A stretch of 64,000 bases of DNA from Macrosoma leucophasiata (GCA_036365455.1 JAWQUS010000030.1:19302001-19366000); one strand, 5' to 3'. Numbered from the stretch's first letter, positions 22,271 to 33,875 are shown. Made by a program: numbers and translations. The notes: generated by a model not told the origin, from the sequence alone.

Positions 22271-22356
22271 GAGTCTACCACACAGCCTGGTGACTATTTT
22301 TCTGCTTCGTCGCCGTCGATGAAGTGCGGGACTATTGCGATTTGCTGCCACCTATC
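22271..22356 (+). pseudogene. decayed tandem copy 2 of the tkv ligand-binding exon
   Basis: A further 319 bp on, ACCACACAGCCTGGTGACTA, TTCTGCTTCGTC and GTCGATGAAGTGC repeat the middle of the tkv exon (ACCACGCAGCCCGGGGGCTA, TACTGCTTCGTC and GTCGAGGAAGTGC). It ends without a donor and is out of frame. It shares the preceding CAATAGTGCT...GAGCTT intron block with copy 1. Confidence 0.7.
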
Positions 22357-22429
22357 GGCCAAAATGTTAACCTTAACAAATGATTACCTTATAAAAAAAG
22401 TAGGCATCTAACCTCATAATAGAAACTAT

Positions 22430-22625
22430 ACTCAAACGTTCCTCAATAGATAACTCCTTCTTAAACGTTTGAGCAGCTCTTAAACTCAATTTTCTTATAC
22501 ACAAACGTTAATTATAAACTTATCCTATAATTGAGAGCCACTTAAATAAAGTGTCACACAAAACTCTACTCAATGAAAAATCGTATGATGAAAACGTTGC
22601 GTTTGAGCAAATCTAAGAGTGGTTG
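22430..22625. repeat. MITE-3-like element in the tkv intron
   Basis: TACTCAAACGTTCCTCAAT at the left and ATGAAAACGTTGCGTTTGAG at the right are inverted, with further ACTCAA/TTGAG motifs between. Loose match. Confidence 0.45.
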
Positions 22626-22637
22626 CGAGGACTCTTA

Positions 22638-22776
22638 TGGTGGGATTCACAGACCACACTACGACTTTACTTTGAGCAAAGTATGCTTAGACGTGTCAGT
22701 TTAGTATGGGTTTTGACAGTTCAAAGGCGTATTTTGCTCTAAGTAAAGTCGTAGTGCGGTCTGTGAATCTCACCCT
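22638..22776. repeat. MITE-2 copy in the tkv intron
   Basis: Inverted ends GGTGGGATTCACAGACCACA / TGCGGTCTGTGAATCTCACC extend about 40 bp (ACTACGACTTTACTTTGAGC). Total about 138 bp. Confidence 0.8.
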
Positions 22777-23610
22777 TAAATCTAGTGAAATTTCAGTCAT
22801 CCAGCAGATATATGAACACAATTCGTGGTGATTAAAATTAACATTAAATTTTTGTACAGTACAAAACAGTAAAACTGGTTTTTGCCAGTAATAAAGTTGC
22901 TTTAGGGCTGATTAAAAAATAAAACAGTAGATAAGTCTCGAAAACTAATTTTATATTTGAGAGCAGAGTGCCTCAAGTCGCTAATTAGACAGAGTCGATA
23001 AATCGAGATATCGGTCCATCTGTCATTAACTTGAGATTGTTAACTTGCTAAATCGCTATTCAATGTTAAATTTTGTCGTAAACGATACGACGACAAATCT
23101 TTATAATGTTGTTTATCAATATTGCCGCGCAATATAGTAATTATATTGATTAGATCTAAAATTAACTGCGTACAGAAGAAGATTATTCTGTGATTATGGC
23201 ATATATAGACGTAAATGATTAACATCAGGAGTTTGTGTCTCCATTAAGCTTTTTTATAGATGTCTATGCTATAATTTACGATTAACTTGGACGTTGAGTT
23301 CCGGTTTAGTAATTCACCCACAAAAAAGATAACTCTTGTGTCATAATCATCATGATACCTGCGCATGCGCATGCGCATACGAGCCTTATGGTCAACAAAC
23401 GACTTGCTCTCAATAGCCATATCTATCGCAATTATGATTAGTTCCTACTGTTAGAATGTCATTATGTAATTACTAGACGTAGCGGAAGGTTTGCTCGCCT
23501 GAGCACCTAATCCCGAGGGACGAGAGACATTAAAGATGTGATGAGCAGGTTATCCTGACATAAAAGCTCTGTTTTTTTCAGTACAGTTTGACGTTTATTA
23601 GATACACTTG

Positions 23611-23874
23611 TACAGTGCTCAACAATAAATATTGCACATCGAGCTTAGGAAGGAGACTTCGGCTTATTTCGGATCTGTAGAACGTTATCTCCCCTCCTCG
23701 CACCGTACCTATTTGACGTTGGTCGACCATTTTGATCAAGTTTTGACCAATACCGGACTGTCAATGCTTACGTAGGCAGTGTGCAACAGAAATAACGCTC
23801 TACGAAGCCGAAACGAGCCGATCGTCTCTTTCGTAGGCTCTATGTGCAATATTAATTGTTGGGTACTGTGTCTA
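23611..23874. repeat. MITE-4 copy in the tkv intron
   Basis: Ends ACAGTGCTCAACAATAAATA and TATTAATTGTTGGGTACTGT are inverted, and the next block (CTTCGGCTTATTTCGG / TAGAACGTTATCT) is inverted with CTACGAAGCCGAAACGAGCC, giving arms of roughly 100 bp. Confidence 0.75.
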
Positions 23875-23973
23875 ATTCACCTGACACATCTATAAATCCT
23901 CAACAAATTTCCAAATTTATTACAGTAACATTTTGTCGAATCTTGCATTAATATATTGCCTCTCTATTTTCAG

Positions 23974-25227
23974 TGCAAGAGTTCTCAAGTGCCGCACCAG
24001 CATCCCAAAGTGATAGAATGCTGCGAGCGCGACCTGTGCAACCGGCGCCTGCGGCCGCAGCTGCCCGAGCCGCCGCCCGACGCCACCGACGCGCCCGCCC
24101 GCACCCCCGCGCCCACCACGCCCACCCTCCTCGTCGCCGTCGCCCTTTGCGTCGCCCTGGTCGCCTTCCTCGCCGCCTTCTGGCTCCTCATCAGGAAACG
24201 AAAACGCGGCTGCAAACGACCACCGTCTCCCCCCGCACCCTCGCATCACGCCGAAATCTCCTCCGGATCCGGCTCCGGCCTCCCCCTCCTCGTCCAACGC
24301 ACCGTCGCCAAACAGATCCAAATGGTCGAATCCATCGGCAAGGGCCGCTACGGCGAAGTATGGCTCGCGAGGTGGCGAGGTGAAAAGGTCGCCGTGAAAG
24401 TCTTCTTCACCACCGAAGAAGCCTCGTGGTTCCGCGAGACCGAAATCTACCAGACCGTCCTGATGCGCCACGAGAACATCCTCGGATTCATCGCGGCGGA
24501 CATCAAAGGCACCGGATCGTGGACGCAGATGCTTCTCATCACGGACTATCACGAGAACGGCTCGCTCCACGACTACCTGCAGACGGTCGTTCTGGACACG
24601 CACGGCTTGACGACCATGGCCTATTCGATAGTCAGCGGGCTCGCTCATCTCCACATGGACATATTCGGCACGAAAGGGAAGCCGGCGATCGCGCACCGGG
24701 ACATCAAGAGCAAGAATATCCTGGTGAAGAAGAACGGGCAGTGCGCGATCGCGGACTTCGGTCTCGCGGTGCGGTACGTCGCCGAAAGGAACGAAGTGGA
24801 CATCGCACCGAACACGCGCGTCGGCACCCGCCGGTACATGGCGCCGGAGGTATTGGATGAGAAGCTGGACGTGACGAATTTCGAAGCGTTCAAGATGGCC
24901 GATATGTACTCACTAGGGCTGGTTCTTTGGGAGATGTGTCGGCGGTGCGCCACGGGAGACAAGGCGCAGTACGTGGAATCGTATGCGCTGCCCTACAACG
25001 AATACGTGCCCTCGGACCCTTCGTTCGAGGATATGCATGCCGTTGTGGTCGCCAAAGGCATCCGGCCGCCCATACCCTCAAGATGGATAGCCACGGAGCC
25101 GTTGTCGACGCTGGTGAACACCATGTCGGAGTGTTGGCACGCCAACCCGCCCGTGCGGCTCACGGCGCTCCGGGTCAAGAAGACCCTCGCCAAATACAAC
25201 ACGGAAACGACGGTGAAACTCGTGTGA
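23974..25227 (+). CDS. tkv: thickveins terminal exon: membrane segment, GS box and Ser/Thr kinase
   Basis: Acceptor CAG is at 23971-23973; the frame runs 417 codons to TGA at 25225-25227. Residues counted from the exon start: end of the ectodomain with CCERDLCN (16-23); Pro/Ala/Thr-rich stalk (30-50); membrane helix (about 51-73) followed by RKRKR; GS box SSGSGSGLP (96-104), the site phosphorylated by the type II receptor; kinase from about 116. Catalytic landmarks are all present: glycine loop GKGRYG (122-127), VAVK lysine (142), HRD (241-243), DFG (261-263), APE (290-292). The L45 loop [10 protein letters not shown] (174-183) is the BMPR1/Tkv type that selects BMP Smads (Mad), not the Saxophone or Baboon type; this is why I call tkv. 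An upstream ATG at 23956 lies inside the intron and is not a start. Everything from stalk to stop in one intronless, GC-rich exon is unusual. Confidence 0.96.
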   Translation, partial: CKSSQVPHQHPKVIECCERDLCNRRLRPQLPEPPPDATDAPARTPAPTTPTLLVAVALCVALVAFLAAFWLLIRKRKRGCKRPPSPPAPSHHAEISSGSGSGLPLLVQRTVAKQIQMVESIGKGRYGEVWLARWRGEKVAVKVFFTTEEASWFRETEIYQTVLMRHENILGFIAADIKGTGSWTQMLLITDYHENGSLHDYLQTVVLDTHGLTTMAYSIVSGLAHLHMDIFGTKGKPAIAHRDIKSKNILVKKNGQCAIADFGLAVRYVAERNEVDIAPNTRVGTRRYMAPEVLDEKLDVTNFEAFKMADMYSLGLVLWEMCRRCATGDKAQYVESYALPYNEYVPSDPSFEDMHAVVVAKGIRPPIPSRWIATEPLSTLVNTMSECWHANPPVRLTALRVKKTLAKYNTETTVKLV

Positions 25228-25510
25228 CCTTGTAAATATGTTCCTGTAAATAATGTGACTTTGGACGCGTCAGTGACCACGTTGATACTTTTAGTTCCTC
25301 GATATTATTTATTATCGGCGAAATTGTTCACGTAGAATAAGCACCCATCGATGTTGAATTCCGTTTGACCACCGTTTCTTTTAAATCTCAGTATTGTTTA
25401 AGTTTATGTATGTCACAGATCCCAGTGAACGTTTGTCTTTGAGCGCTAGTGTTGGGAACTTTATTTATTCTAATAACTTTGAATGTAAAATTAAACACAC
25501 AGTTCAGTTA
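25228..25510 (+). other. tkv: tkv 3' untranslated region (estimated)
   Basis: Non-repetitive AT-rich sequence follows the stop. A variant poly(A) signal ATTAAA lies near 25491, before repeat DNA begins at about 25712. The end is an estimate. Confidence 0.45.
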
Positions 25511-25711
25511 TATGGAGAAATGAATAACCTAATTTCAGATTCATCAATAATTTCTTATTCAGTTTTTACCTAAAAATCCGCAACTGGACAATAGAATAGT
25601 GACGAGAACCAAAAAAAATAATGCTTATTCTTAGCATCTCGTTTAAAAACAGATTGTTCTTGAATACAAATTCAGAGCAGTGTTGATTTATGTTGAGTTA
25701 ATACATATAGG

Positions 25712-25956
25712 ATTGAAATAAAACTAGTTTTCGGATTTATCCCGCGTATATGTTTAATATGCGCGAGATAAATCCGAAAATGATTATTTAAAATCGAGAT
25801 CGTCCGACAGTCTGCCCGAGACCACGGAAGCTGAGAAGCGACCGAAATGTCGGGTTCGATTTTAAATAATCATTGTAGTTTAATATACGCGAGATAAATC
25901 CGAAAACTAGTTTTATTTCAATGAGTGCAGCTCGCGAAAACCTAAGAACATACATA
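25712..25956 (+). repeat. REP-C copy, longest in the window
   Basis: Both arms plus the centre GTCTGCCCGAGACCACGG and AGCTGAGAAGCGACCGAAAT; ends ATGAGTGCAGCTCGCGAAAA. Lies just after the tkv 3'UTR. Confidence 0.8.
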
Positions 25957-26412
25957 TAGGATTGTGAAAGTTCGGTAATACCATAGATTCTCAATATTAT
26001 TTTCTAGACATAGCAATCTGATAGATCCAATATCTATCAGGATATATATCTCAGATAACACCTATCACTGTTAGAACGGGTTTTAACATTTCGAGTCCCC
26101 ACTACCAGCGCCAACGACCAAGCTACCGACCTGCCCGGAATCTCCACACAATTTTGGTATAACTCAGCGAGTATGTTTTATTTTTATCTTATTGTTATTA
26201 CGTAGGGTTAGTACGATGGATTTTTGTATTGTAATAATGAAATTGTCTTCCGTTTTTTGATAATGGCAGCTCGAGTGACGTTCTATAATACTCACATGAT
26301 ATTTGATATCCACCGACGATGACTTCGAAGCTTAGTAAACTTCTTTACCTAGAATTGCCGTATTTGATATTATAAAGACTTTACTTACAATGCCTGTATG
26401 TTATAATTAACC

Positions 26413-26530
26413 TGCCCTGTAATTTCCGGCACAGAGGCATAATGCCTCAGGAGTGGCAGCGCATCTGCATTTTGACCTCTGGTCAGTGAACTGCAAGTAT
26501 GTTTGCCACTTTCATTACATAAAAAAAAAA
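26413..26530 (+). repeat. SINE-A copy, 5'-truncated with internal deletion
   Basis: CCCTGTAATTTCCGGCACAG to poly(A); the GTGTGGGTGTCTATAGGCTG part is missing. Confidence 0.8.
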
Positions 26531-26889
26531 TTGATGGTATTCAAGATTGAAATCCTCCTTACAGATTTATGCAGAAACTGCGCTTTTGTGAGGTGTAGAG
26601 AGTTTATGCTGATAGTACAATGAATTCGATAAACGACCATCTAAATTCAGTCTAATTTCTATATAATTTTAAATTAAAAATGGTATATGGAGAGATGGTT
26701 ATTTTGATTTTCTAGGTATATTTAATACCTGTTTAAAGTATAATGCCTTCACCACAACCTGGCTTGAATCCTGGTACAACTCAAATTATTTTAATTTATC
26801 CATTCTATTAAATTTAATGTTTTAGGACTGCTTCGAATTTAAAACTCCTTGTTTTTGAAAGAAAATTGTTATTAATTTAATTTATATTT

Positions 26890-27176
26890 CTACTGGTGGT
26901 AGAGTTCCAGTGACGGAGCTCGCGGGCGTAGGCACCACCGCATTGCCTAATATACTTGCCGCTATATGGTAGTGTTCAGCACTATCGTGTTCCGGTCATG
27001 TGGTAATGTACGGCCCTGTAATTTCAGGCACAGAGGCATATCACCTAATGCCTCAGGAGTGGCAGCGCATCTGCATTTTGAACTCTCATTGTGTGGGTGT
27101 CTATAGGCTGCAGTCATAACTTAACATCAATGTGAACTGCATGCTTGTTTGCCACTTTTATTACATAAAAAAAAAT
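26890..27176 (+). repeat. SINE-A copy, full length
   Basis: All SINE-A blocks in order, ending CATAAAAAAAAATTAAAAA. Confidence 0.9.
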
Positions 27177-27647
27177 TAAAAAAATATTTGTATTCCGTAA
27201 AGTTGTTTATCAGCACAAACTGACTAAATAGGTAAATAAAGAAAAAATATATGTTCTGAATAATTTTCGCCCCAGGATCACTTTGTCATTAATATATTGC
27301 TCGGTGGATATCGGAATGCAGTTGAAGCGATGAGAAGTATGTGATATATTGACAATAACAGTTAACGTACAAAATTAACATCAGTATCATTTGACTATGT
27401 TTTTCACTCGTAATCGTTTGTACTTAAAGTTGAAAAGACTAGTGTGAAGTATTAGAAGGATATTATGTGCAGTGTTTTTAATGAATGCCTTGATTAGTAT
27501 TAACATGTTTTGAAATGTGCGCTCGCGCTCTCTGTCTTGTATAATTTTAATAACTTGTGTTTTTTGTTTGACAAGATATTGTGGTTTAAATATAACTGAT
27601 TACCAGTTTTTTTGCCTAGTGATATTATTTTGGTAAGATAACTTACA

Positions 27648-27894
27648 AGCTGTTGCCCGCGGCTCCGCCCGCGACTAGGTCGCTTTTCGCGTAACCTGTG
27701 GAAACTCAACAAATCATCCAATAGCCCACAGGAACATTTTTTCGGGATAAAAACTATCCTGTGTTAATCCAAGTTACTCTCTATGTGAGTGCCAAATTTC
27801 ATGAAAATCGATTCAGCAGTTTTTGCGTGAAGAAGTAACATACAAACAAACAAACATACAAACTTTCGCATTTATAATATTAGTAGGATTAGTG
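27648..27894 (-). mobile_element. non-autonomous Helitron (LEP1-like) copy
   Basis: AGCTGTTGCCCGCGGCTCCG at one end and TTTATAATATTAGTAGGATT at the other; the middle has TTTCATGAAAATCGATTCAG. Confidence 0.75.
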
Positions 27895-28008
27895 TCAGTA
27901 ATCCAATCGGTTGAATCACGGAATAGGGTTCAATTATAATGTTCACTGTATCTACGGTCTCTTTTGGGGGAAATACTTGATTGCATAGTACTGATCTGAT
28001 ACATCTTT

Positions 28009-28294
28009 TTCTGGTGGTAGAGTTCCAGTGTAGGAGCTCGAGGGCGTAGGCACCACCGCATTACCTGATCTATCTGCCGCTAAATGGTAGTGTTCAGCAC
28101 TCGTGTTCCGGTTAGATGGTAATGTATGGTCCCGTAAGAACTATCACAGAGACATAATAACTGAGGTCTCAGGGGTGGCAACGCATCTGCATTTTGACCT
28201 ATGGTCTTTGTGTGGGTGTCTATAGGCTGCAGTCATCACTTAATATCAATGTGAACTACAAAATTGTTTGCCACTACCATTAAATAAAAAAAAA
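28009..28294 (+). repeat. SINE-A copy, full length
   Basis: CTGGTGGTAGAGTTCCAGTG to TAAATAAAAAAAAAG; belongs to the GGTCCCGTAAGAACTATCAC subfamily. Confidence 0.9.
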
Positions 28295-28422
28295 GATATC
28301 AGAAAGTCTATGATCATTAGTAACATATTCATGAAATCGTGTATTTTTGCTTTATTCGTAAATTTGTCTAGAAACCATTTTATTCAGCTGTAATTAATAT
28401 TTCAACAAGTGGTAATTTCCGA

Positions 28423-28787
28423 AGCGCGCATGGCTCAGCGGCTGGTGTAGATCGTAAGCGATCTGCTCGGTTAAGCACTACGGGCGCGGTCGGGTAGTGT
28501 GATGGGTGACCGCTAGTGGCAAATTAAATGCGCGTTTCCGTGCTTCGGAGGGCACGTTAAGCCGTCGGTCCCGGTTGCTATCGATGGATAGCAGTCGTTA
28601 AACCTTGTTGGAGGCCTTATGGGAGGTTTGAAAACATCCGACAGTGGGTTGGCCACTAACCCACCCACCTCCACCAATCCGCATTGGAGCAGCGTGGTGG
28701 AGCTCCACCCTCCACCCAAAAAAAAAAAGGGGAGAGACTCGTGCCCAGCAGTGGGACGTATAATGGGTTGCCATTATTATATTATTA
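28423..28787 (+). mobile_element. SINE-B copy with 10-bp target duplication
   Basis: Full-length: head GCGCATGGCTCAGCGGCTGG, in which TGGCTCAGCGG is a good pol III A box, through to the CCCAGCAGTGGGACG tail and ATT repeats. TAATTTCCGA flanks it at 28413-28422 and 28788-28797. Confidence 0.9.
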
Positions 28788-28799
28788 TAATTTCCGATT

Positions 28800-29830
28800 T
28801 CATGAATTTCAACAGAGTAATATAACATTGTGTACAGATTACAAGACGAGAGAAACGAGCGTGCGTGTAGCATTAACAGAGCGTTCGTGCGCTATACTTG
28901 TACAGTGTTGTATATATAGCGGTAGTGTAGTAGTACCTAATAAATGTTGCTGATAAGTTACAAATAAAATATTAATGGACATATTATTACAGAGTTATTA
29001 TTTATCCCATTTTCGAATATTATTATTTACTATAATATACTACACATGGAGGTTAACTGCGACTACACACTACTATGATCAGTAGCGTAGCTATAGAGGG
29101 GCGGCCCGCACCGGGTGCCACCCGTTTGGAGGTGACAACCTCGCTTTAAATAACTAACATTTGAGCTGTTTAGAAAAACGCAACACAAAACTCACTTTCG
29201 CATTTATAATAAGCACCAGAGTCAGAATTTGTTCAAATTCAACGGCACAACGGTAAGGCGGCCAACCGTCCCGTAACGCTAGATGTAATCCCGCTTTGCA
29301 AGAATTAATAAAATAGTCCCGCAAAACGTTGGATGCGTTCCGCATGTCCCGTCCCGCATTCGAAGCATTGACGTTCCATGCCTATTTTTTTTCAAGCTGC
29401 TACATAATTACACATTCACAAACATACATAAAACATACACTACGATACACCCATGCAAACAACAGCGGAGAATCTACGTATATTAACACGCATTGTGATT
29501 TCAATTGAAAACTATTTGCGTGTGTGTGTATGTGATCGCTTTGATCCATTTTGCATTCTTGTGAAAAAAGTGTCACTCTAGTGATAAATACTAGGTATTG
29601 TAAAAATAAATGACTTCAGTATGTAAGTTTTGTGTTTTTATGTAATTTTGGTACGTAGACTGACAAAACTTCATACTTCGCATTCACCATACCCTATCTA
29701 TCTATCCACAAAAAGTTCCGCATGCTATTTTCAGAAAGTTGGCCGCCTTACACAACGGTGGAGAATGGAGAAATAGTACAAAAGAATGTGGAGTATGTAT
29801 CTTTTTTTTTTTAATTTTGATAAGTGAAGT
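28800..29830. other. intergenic, mostly unrecognised
   Basis: Short GTGTGTGTATGTG tract at 29521 and a GC patch GGGCGGCCCGCACCGGGTG at 29099. No gene signal. Confidence 0.4.
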
Positions 29831-29882
29831 AGTATTCATGTCTGTTGTTAGATAGCTAGATCTAACAACAAACATGAATACT
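29831..29882. repeat. 23-bp fold-back, one mismatch
   Basis: Arms 29831-29853 and 29860-29882 around six bases; just left of the mariner. Confidence 0.85.
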
Positions 29883-29949
29883 GTAGGTACATGAAAACAG
29901 GTATTCTCAATACAGACAGGTGTTTCTACCTACTGCAACTACAGACATA

Positions 29950-31194
29950 TTAGGTTGGGGGAAAAGTTTCTTCGCATTTTTTAAGATAATTCAAAACATT
30001 TTTTAATATACTTATTTAAATTTAACTAAAGTATGTATGTACCATTTTGTTCGATAACCTTTTGCCATCTTGTAGGTAGGGACATGATCCCATTGCTATA
30101 AAAATTTTGGGACTTCTCATCAAAATACCGCGACAAGTGGATTTGGCAATCCTCTCGTGATGTTAACCTAACATTGCATAAAGAATTCTGAAGAGACCGA
30201 AACAGGTGGAAATCTGAAGGTGCAAGGTCAGGACTATACGGCGGATGCATTAACACCTCCCAGCCAAACTCTCTTAATTTTTGCTGAGTGGCTATAGATG
30301 TGTGAGGTCTAGCGTTATCATGATGAAACACCACACCCCTTCTGTTGATCAATTTCGGCTGCTTTCTCTTAACTCAATCAGTTGTTCGCAGTAGAGTTCA
30401 GAATCGATAGTCCTGCCTGGTGGTAATAGCTCATAATGAATAATGCCCTTCCAATCCCACCACACACGCAACATCACCTTATTGCGAGTTAACCCGGGTT
30501 TCGCCACAGTCTGTGAAGCCTGACCGGCCTTTGACCACGACCTTTTTCGCACGTTCTTGTCGTACGTGATCCACTTTTCATCCCAGTTATCAGCTTCTTC
30601 AAAAATGATTCGGTTTCATTACGTCGTAATAAAGAATCACAAATGAGTACACGGTTCATTAGGTTTCTTTCAGTGAGCTCGTGAGGTACCCAAATATCGA
30701 GCTTTTTTTTGTACCCAGCTTTTTTCAAATGCGCCAAAACTGTTTTGTGATCGATTCTCAGTTCTTCAGCTACGTCGTAACTACTGATATGTCGATCTTG
30801 CTCCACTTTTTCAAAAATGGCATCCATTTTATCCGTAATAGGGCGACCAGAGCGAGGTGCATCTTTGACATCAAAATTTCCGGATTGAAAACGTTTAAAC
30901 CAAATTTGTGCTACTCTCACAAACACTGCACTGGGTTCATAAACATCGCATTTTTTTTTCGAATTGTATCGAAAAAAATTGTATCGAATTTCTTCATTAG
31001 ATTCACTCATCTTGACAGTACGAAAAACAAATGAAAATCACACATTTGCCTAATTTGAATTTGGAATTATGTTCTTTAAAATTTTAACTTTCAATGATAC
31101 CAAAACCAGCCAGATACGAATACTACAGACAAAGAGATTTTATTACAAGTTCATACATACTATAATGCGAAAAGACTTTTTCCCCAACCCCCAA
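29950..31194 (-). mobile_element. mariner transposon, dead copy
   Basis: A 1,245-bp element bounded by TA target sites (29948-29949, 31195-31196). The ends TTAGGTTGGGG... and TTGGGGGTTGGGG... form imperfect terminal inverted repeats that both lead into a CGCATT block. Length and ends fit a mariner of the Tc1/mariner superfamily. The interior codes for transposase on the minus strand in three broken pieces. Confidence 0.93.
30026..31010 (-). pseudogene. mariner transposase pseudogene (DD34D family)
   Basis: Three frames cover the protein: 31010-30489 (DNA-binding part with WFKRFQSGNFDVKDAPRSGR and WVPHELTERN), 30552-30349 (VMLRVWWDWKGIIHYELLPP) and 30352-30026 (HHDNARPHT and YSPDLAPSDFHLF, which hold the second and third catalytic aspartates). 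The first frameshift falls right at the first catalytic Asp region, the second near LRESSR; the N-terminal helix-turn-helix is also shortened by a deletion. Transposases of this type cut and paste at TA sites. This copy cannot make active enzyme. Confidence 0.9.
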
Positions 31195-31323
31195 TAAAGA
31201 CAGGTCTGGTGACCTAATGTAACACCTCACCGCGACTACTTATTTGTAGAATGCGTAGTGGTATCAAGTGGTTTGGCTTCTGCACAGAAGAGATCCTAAC
31301 AGCTTCTATTGATACATTTTACT

Positions 31324-31604
31324 TTATATGTAACGGAAGTGGCAAACAAACATTCAGTTCACATTGATCCAGTGATGACAACAGCCTACAGACACCCACA
31401 CAAAGACCAAGGTCAAAATGATGAGATGCGTTACCACTCCACTAAGGTGTTATGCCTCTGTGCCGGAAATTAAAGGTCGTACATTACCACCTGACCGGAA
31501 CACGATAGTGCTGATGAACACTACCATTTAGCGTCAAATATATTAGGTAATGCGGTGGTGCCTGCGCCCGCGAGCTCCGTCACTGGAGCTCTACCACCAG
31601 TAAA
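31324..31604 (-). repeat. SINE-A copy, full length
   Basis: Reverse of the family from TATGTAACGGAAGTGGCAAA to GAGCTCTACCACCAGTAAAA; it abuts the truncated gypsy remnant. Confidence 0.9.
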
Positions 31605-31845
31605 AATTACTGGTGCTTTACTTATTTAGCTTTGGGAAACGGATTATTCCCGTTTATACAGGACAGATAGGTTTTGCCATTCTAATTTCTTCTTGATCTT
31701 TTTGCCACTGCCAGAAATTACAGTACCGTGGTTTCCAGCGACAACAGAACCACTAGACACCCTATGTCATCGTTTCTACTAAGAAACATTTCAGTCAAGT
31801 CAAACTGTTCTTAAAAAACTCGAATCAGAAAATTTAAAACTCAAT

Positions 31846-33621
31846 ATGACCAAGTGTTCATTTTTGCAAAGTGATATATCCTATTTAGGTCATGAGATAT
31901 CAGCAAAAGGTATTCAGCCCGGTGAATCTAAGTTGTCAGCAGTATCACAGTTTCTAGTACCTAATAATGTACATGGTGTGCGTCAATTTATCGGATTGTG
32001 CAGTTATTTTCGTAAGTTTATTCCTAATTTTGCCGTCATCGCTCGACCTTTAACTGATTTAACTAAAAAGAACGTGTCGTGGATATGGCGGAGTGAACAA
32101 ACCGAAAGTTTCGAAAAACTTAAACAATTTTTATGTTCTAAGCCGGTGTTAGCTTTGTACGACCCTAACCTACCTACAGAAATACATACTGACGCGTGCA
32201 AGTTAGGTATTGCTGGCATATTACTGCAGAAACAAACAGATGGTACGTTGCGACCAGTGTTATACTTCAGTAGAGTGACAAGTAAAGAGGAAAGTATGTA
32301 TCATAGCTATGAGCTTGAAACTCTCGCGGTGGTAGAATCGTTGCGCCGTTTTCGCGTGTATATTGTCGGTAAACATGTAAAGGTAGTTACAGATTGTACC
32401 GCCGTGCGCGCAACGATGACCAAACGTGACATCTTACCGCGGATAGCTAGGTGGTGGCTCTTTATTCAAGATTATGACATAAGTGTAGAGTATAGACCGG
32501 GTGATCGTATGAAACACGTTGATGCACTTAGTAGGCACCCAGTTGATACAATGAACATTAATCGTTTAGAAGTGAAAGATTGGTTTTATACAGTGCAATG
32601 TCAGGACGACAAGATAAATACGATTACTAACCAGCTCAAAAGTAACGTGGCTGGCTCTGACATCAAAAATAATTTTGAAATTATCGACAGTAAGCTTTAC
32701 CGGAAAACTATAAATGGTAATCGTTTAGTTGTCCCGAGCTCTGCTAGGTGGAAGATCTTGCAAATGCACCATGATGACATCGGTCATGTTGGTTTCAATC
32801 GTTGTGCAGAATTAATTAAAACTGAATACTGGTTTCCTAAGATGACGAGGTTTATTAAAAAATACGTAAGTGCATGTCTTCATTGTGCATATGGCAAGGG
32901 CATTTATGGTAGAAAAGAAGGAACATTACATCCGATTCCTAAACCTACTGAACCTATGCGTATGGTTCACATAGATCATATAGGCCCTTTTTGTTGAACA
33001 AAGAAAGGGTACCAGTATATGATAGTCATGACAGACGCTTTCTCGAAATATGTAATTGCTGAGCCTACACGTACTGTCAATTCCATAGAAACTATTCGTA
33101 CATTACGGAAAATATTCAGCCTGTTTTCATTTCCTGACCATATCGTAACTGATCATGGTAAAGCATTCACGAGCAGAAACTTTAAGCAATTCGCCAATGA
33201 CAAACAATTTAGGCATACCTTGAACGCTATTGCATGTCCGCGTGCCAATGGTCAGGTTGAGCGTACTAACCGGACTATTTTAGATGCGTTACGAGCCACT
33301 GACCCTAGTGAGGCTTCTAGCAACTGGGCCAACTCTATACCTGATATAATTTGGGGTATTAACAATACTGTTAATGATACCATCGGTTACAAACCATATA
33401 ATTTGATGTTTGCTCGCGCTGGCAGATCGGTATGTGACGTCTCAATTCCAGGCGGTGTATCTGAACCTGTAGAGTCTCGTCGCAAAAAAGCTACTGCTAG
33501 GATACAAAAAGCCAGTGCTAAGATGAAAAGAAATTTCGAAGGCGAAAAACCGCTCACATCTATAAAAAGGGAGATTTTGTTCTATGGCGACAAGTGCCAA
33601 CAAGCAGTGCAACCAAAGTAA
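31846..33621 (+). pseudogene. gypsy pol remnant: RT end, RNase H, integrase
   Basis: One frame is broken by an in-frame TGA at 32995-32997. First part: RT thumb/connection (YLGHEISAKG, FIGLCSYFRKF), RNase H (HTDACKLGIAGILL, ELETLAVVESLRRFR, HVDALSRHP) and the integrase zinc region with HH-CC spacing (residues about 310-350). After the stop: integrase core with DAFSKY, DHGKAF and the NGQVERTNR motif holding the catalytic Glu. The frame then shifts near 33590, and a C-terminal stretch (33600-33710) continues in another frame. The RT catalytic YxDD aspartates are not visible upstream. Non-functional copy. Confidence 0.88.
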
Positions 33622-33875
33622 ATACGAAATTAGATGATCTTTATTCTGGCCCTTATGTAGTAACTAAAGTTATAGGAAAAGATAGATATCGCATAAGGAG
33701 TATTCTGGGTTAGTGTCGGCAGACGCATTGAGACCATATAAGAGCGTTGTCCCCATGTCCGATAGTGCTAGCAGCTCTGACGAGCAACTTGATACCGAAG
33801 ATTTAATAGATTTATTAGAGAGCTAATCATTGTCGTTGTTCCCGTTTCGGGAGCAACTATTTCAGGATGGCCGAG

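Noticed and set aside
23920..24962. Long minus-strand and shifted-frame ORFs across the tkv kinase exon (up to 258 codons)
   Set aside because: Shadows caused by the high GC content of the real exon; no motifs, and the + frame has all kinase residues.
31846..33621. Gypsy-type element as an endogenous virus with envelope
   Set aside because: No envelope-like frame follows integrase; the 3' LTR begins about 250 bp after the integrase frame.
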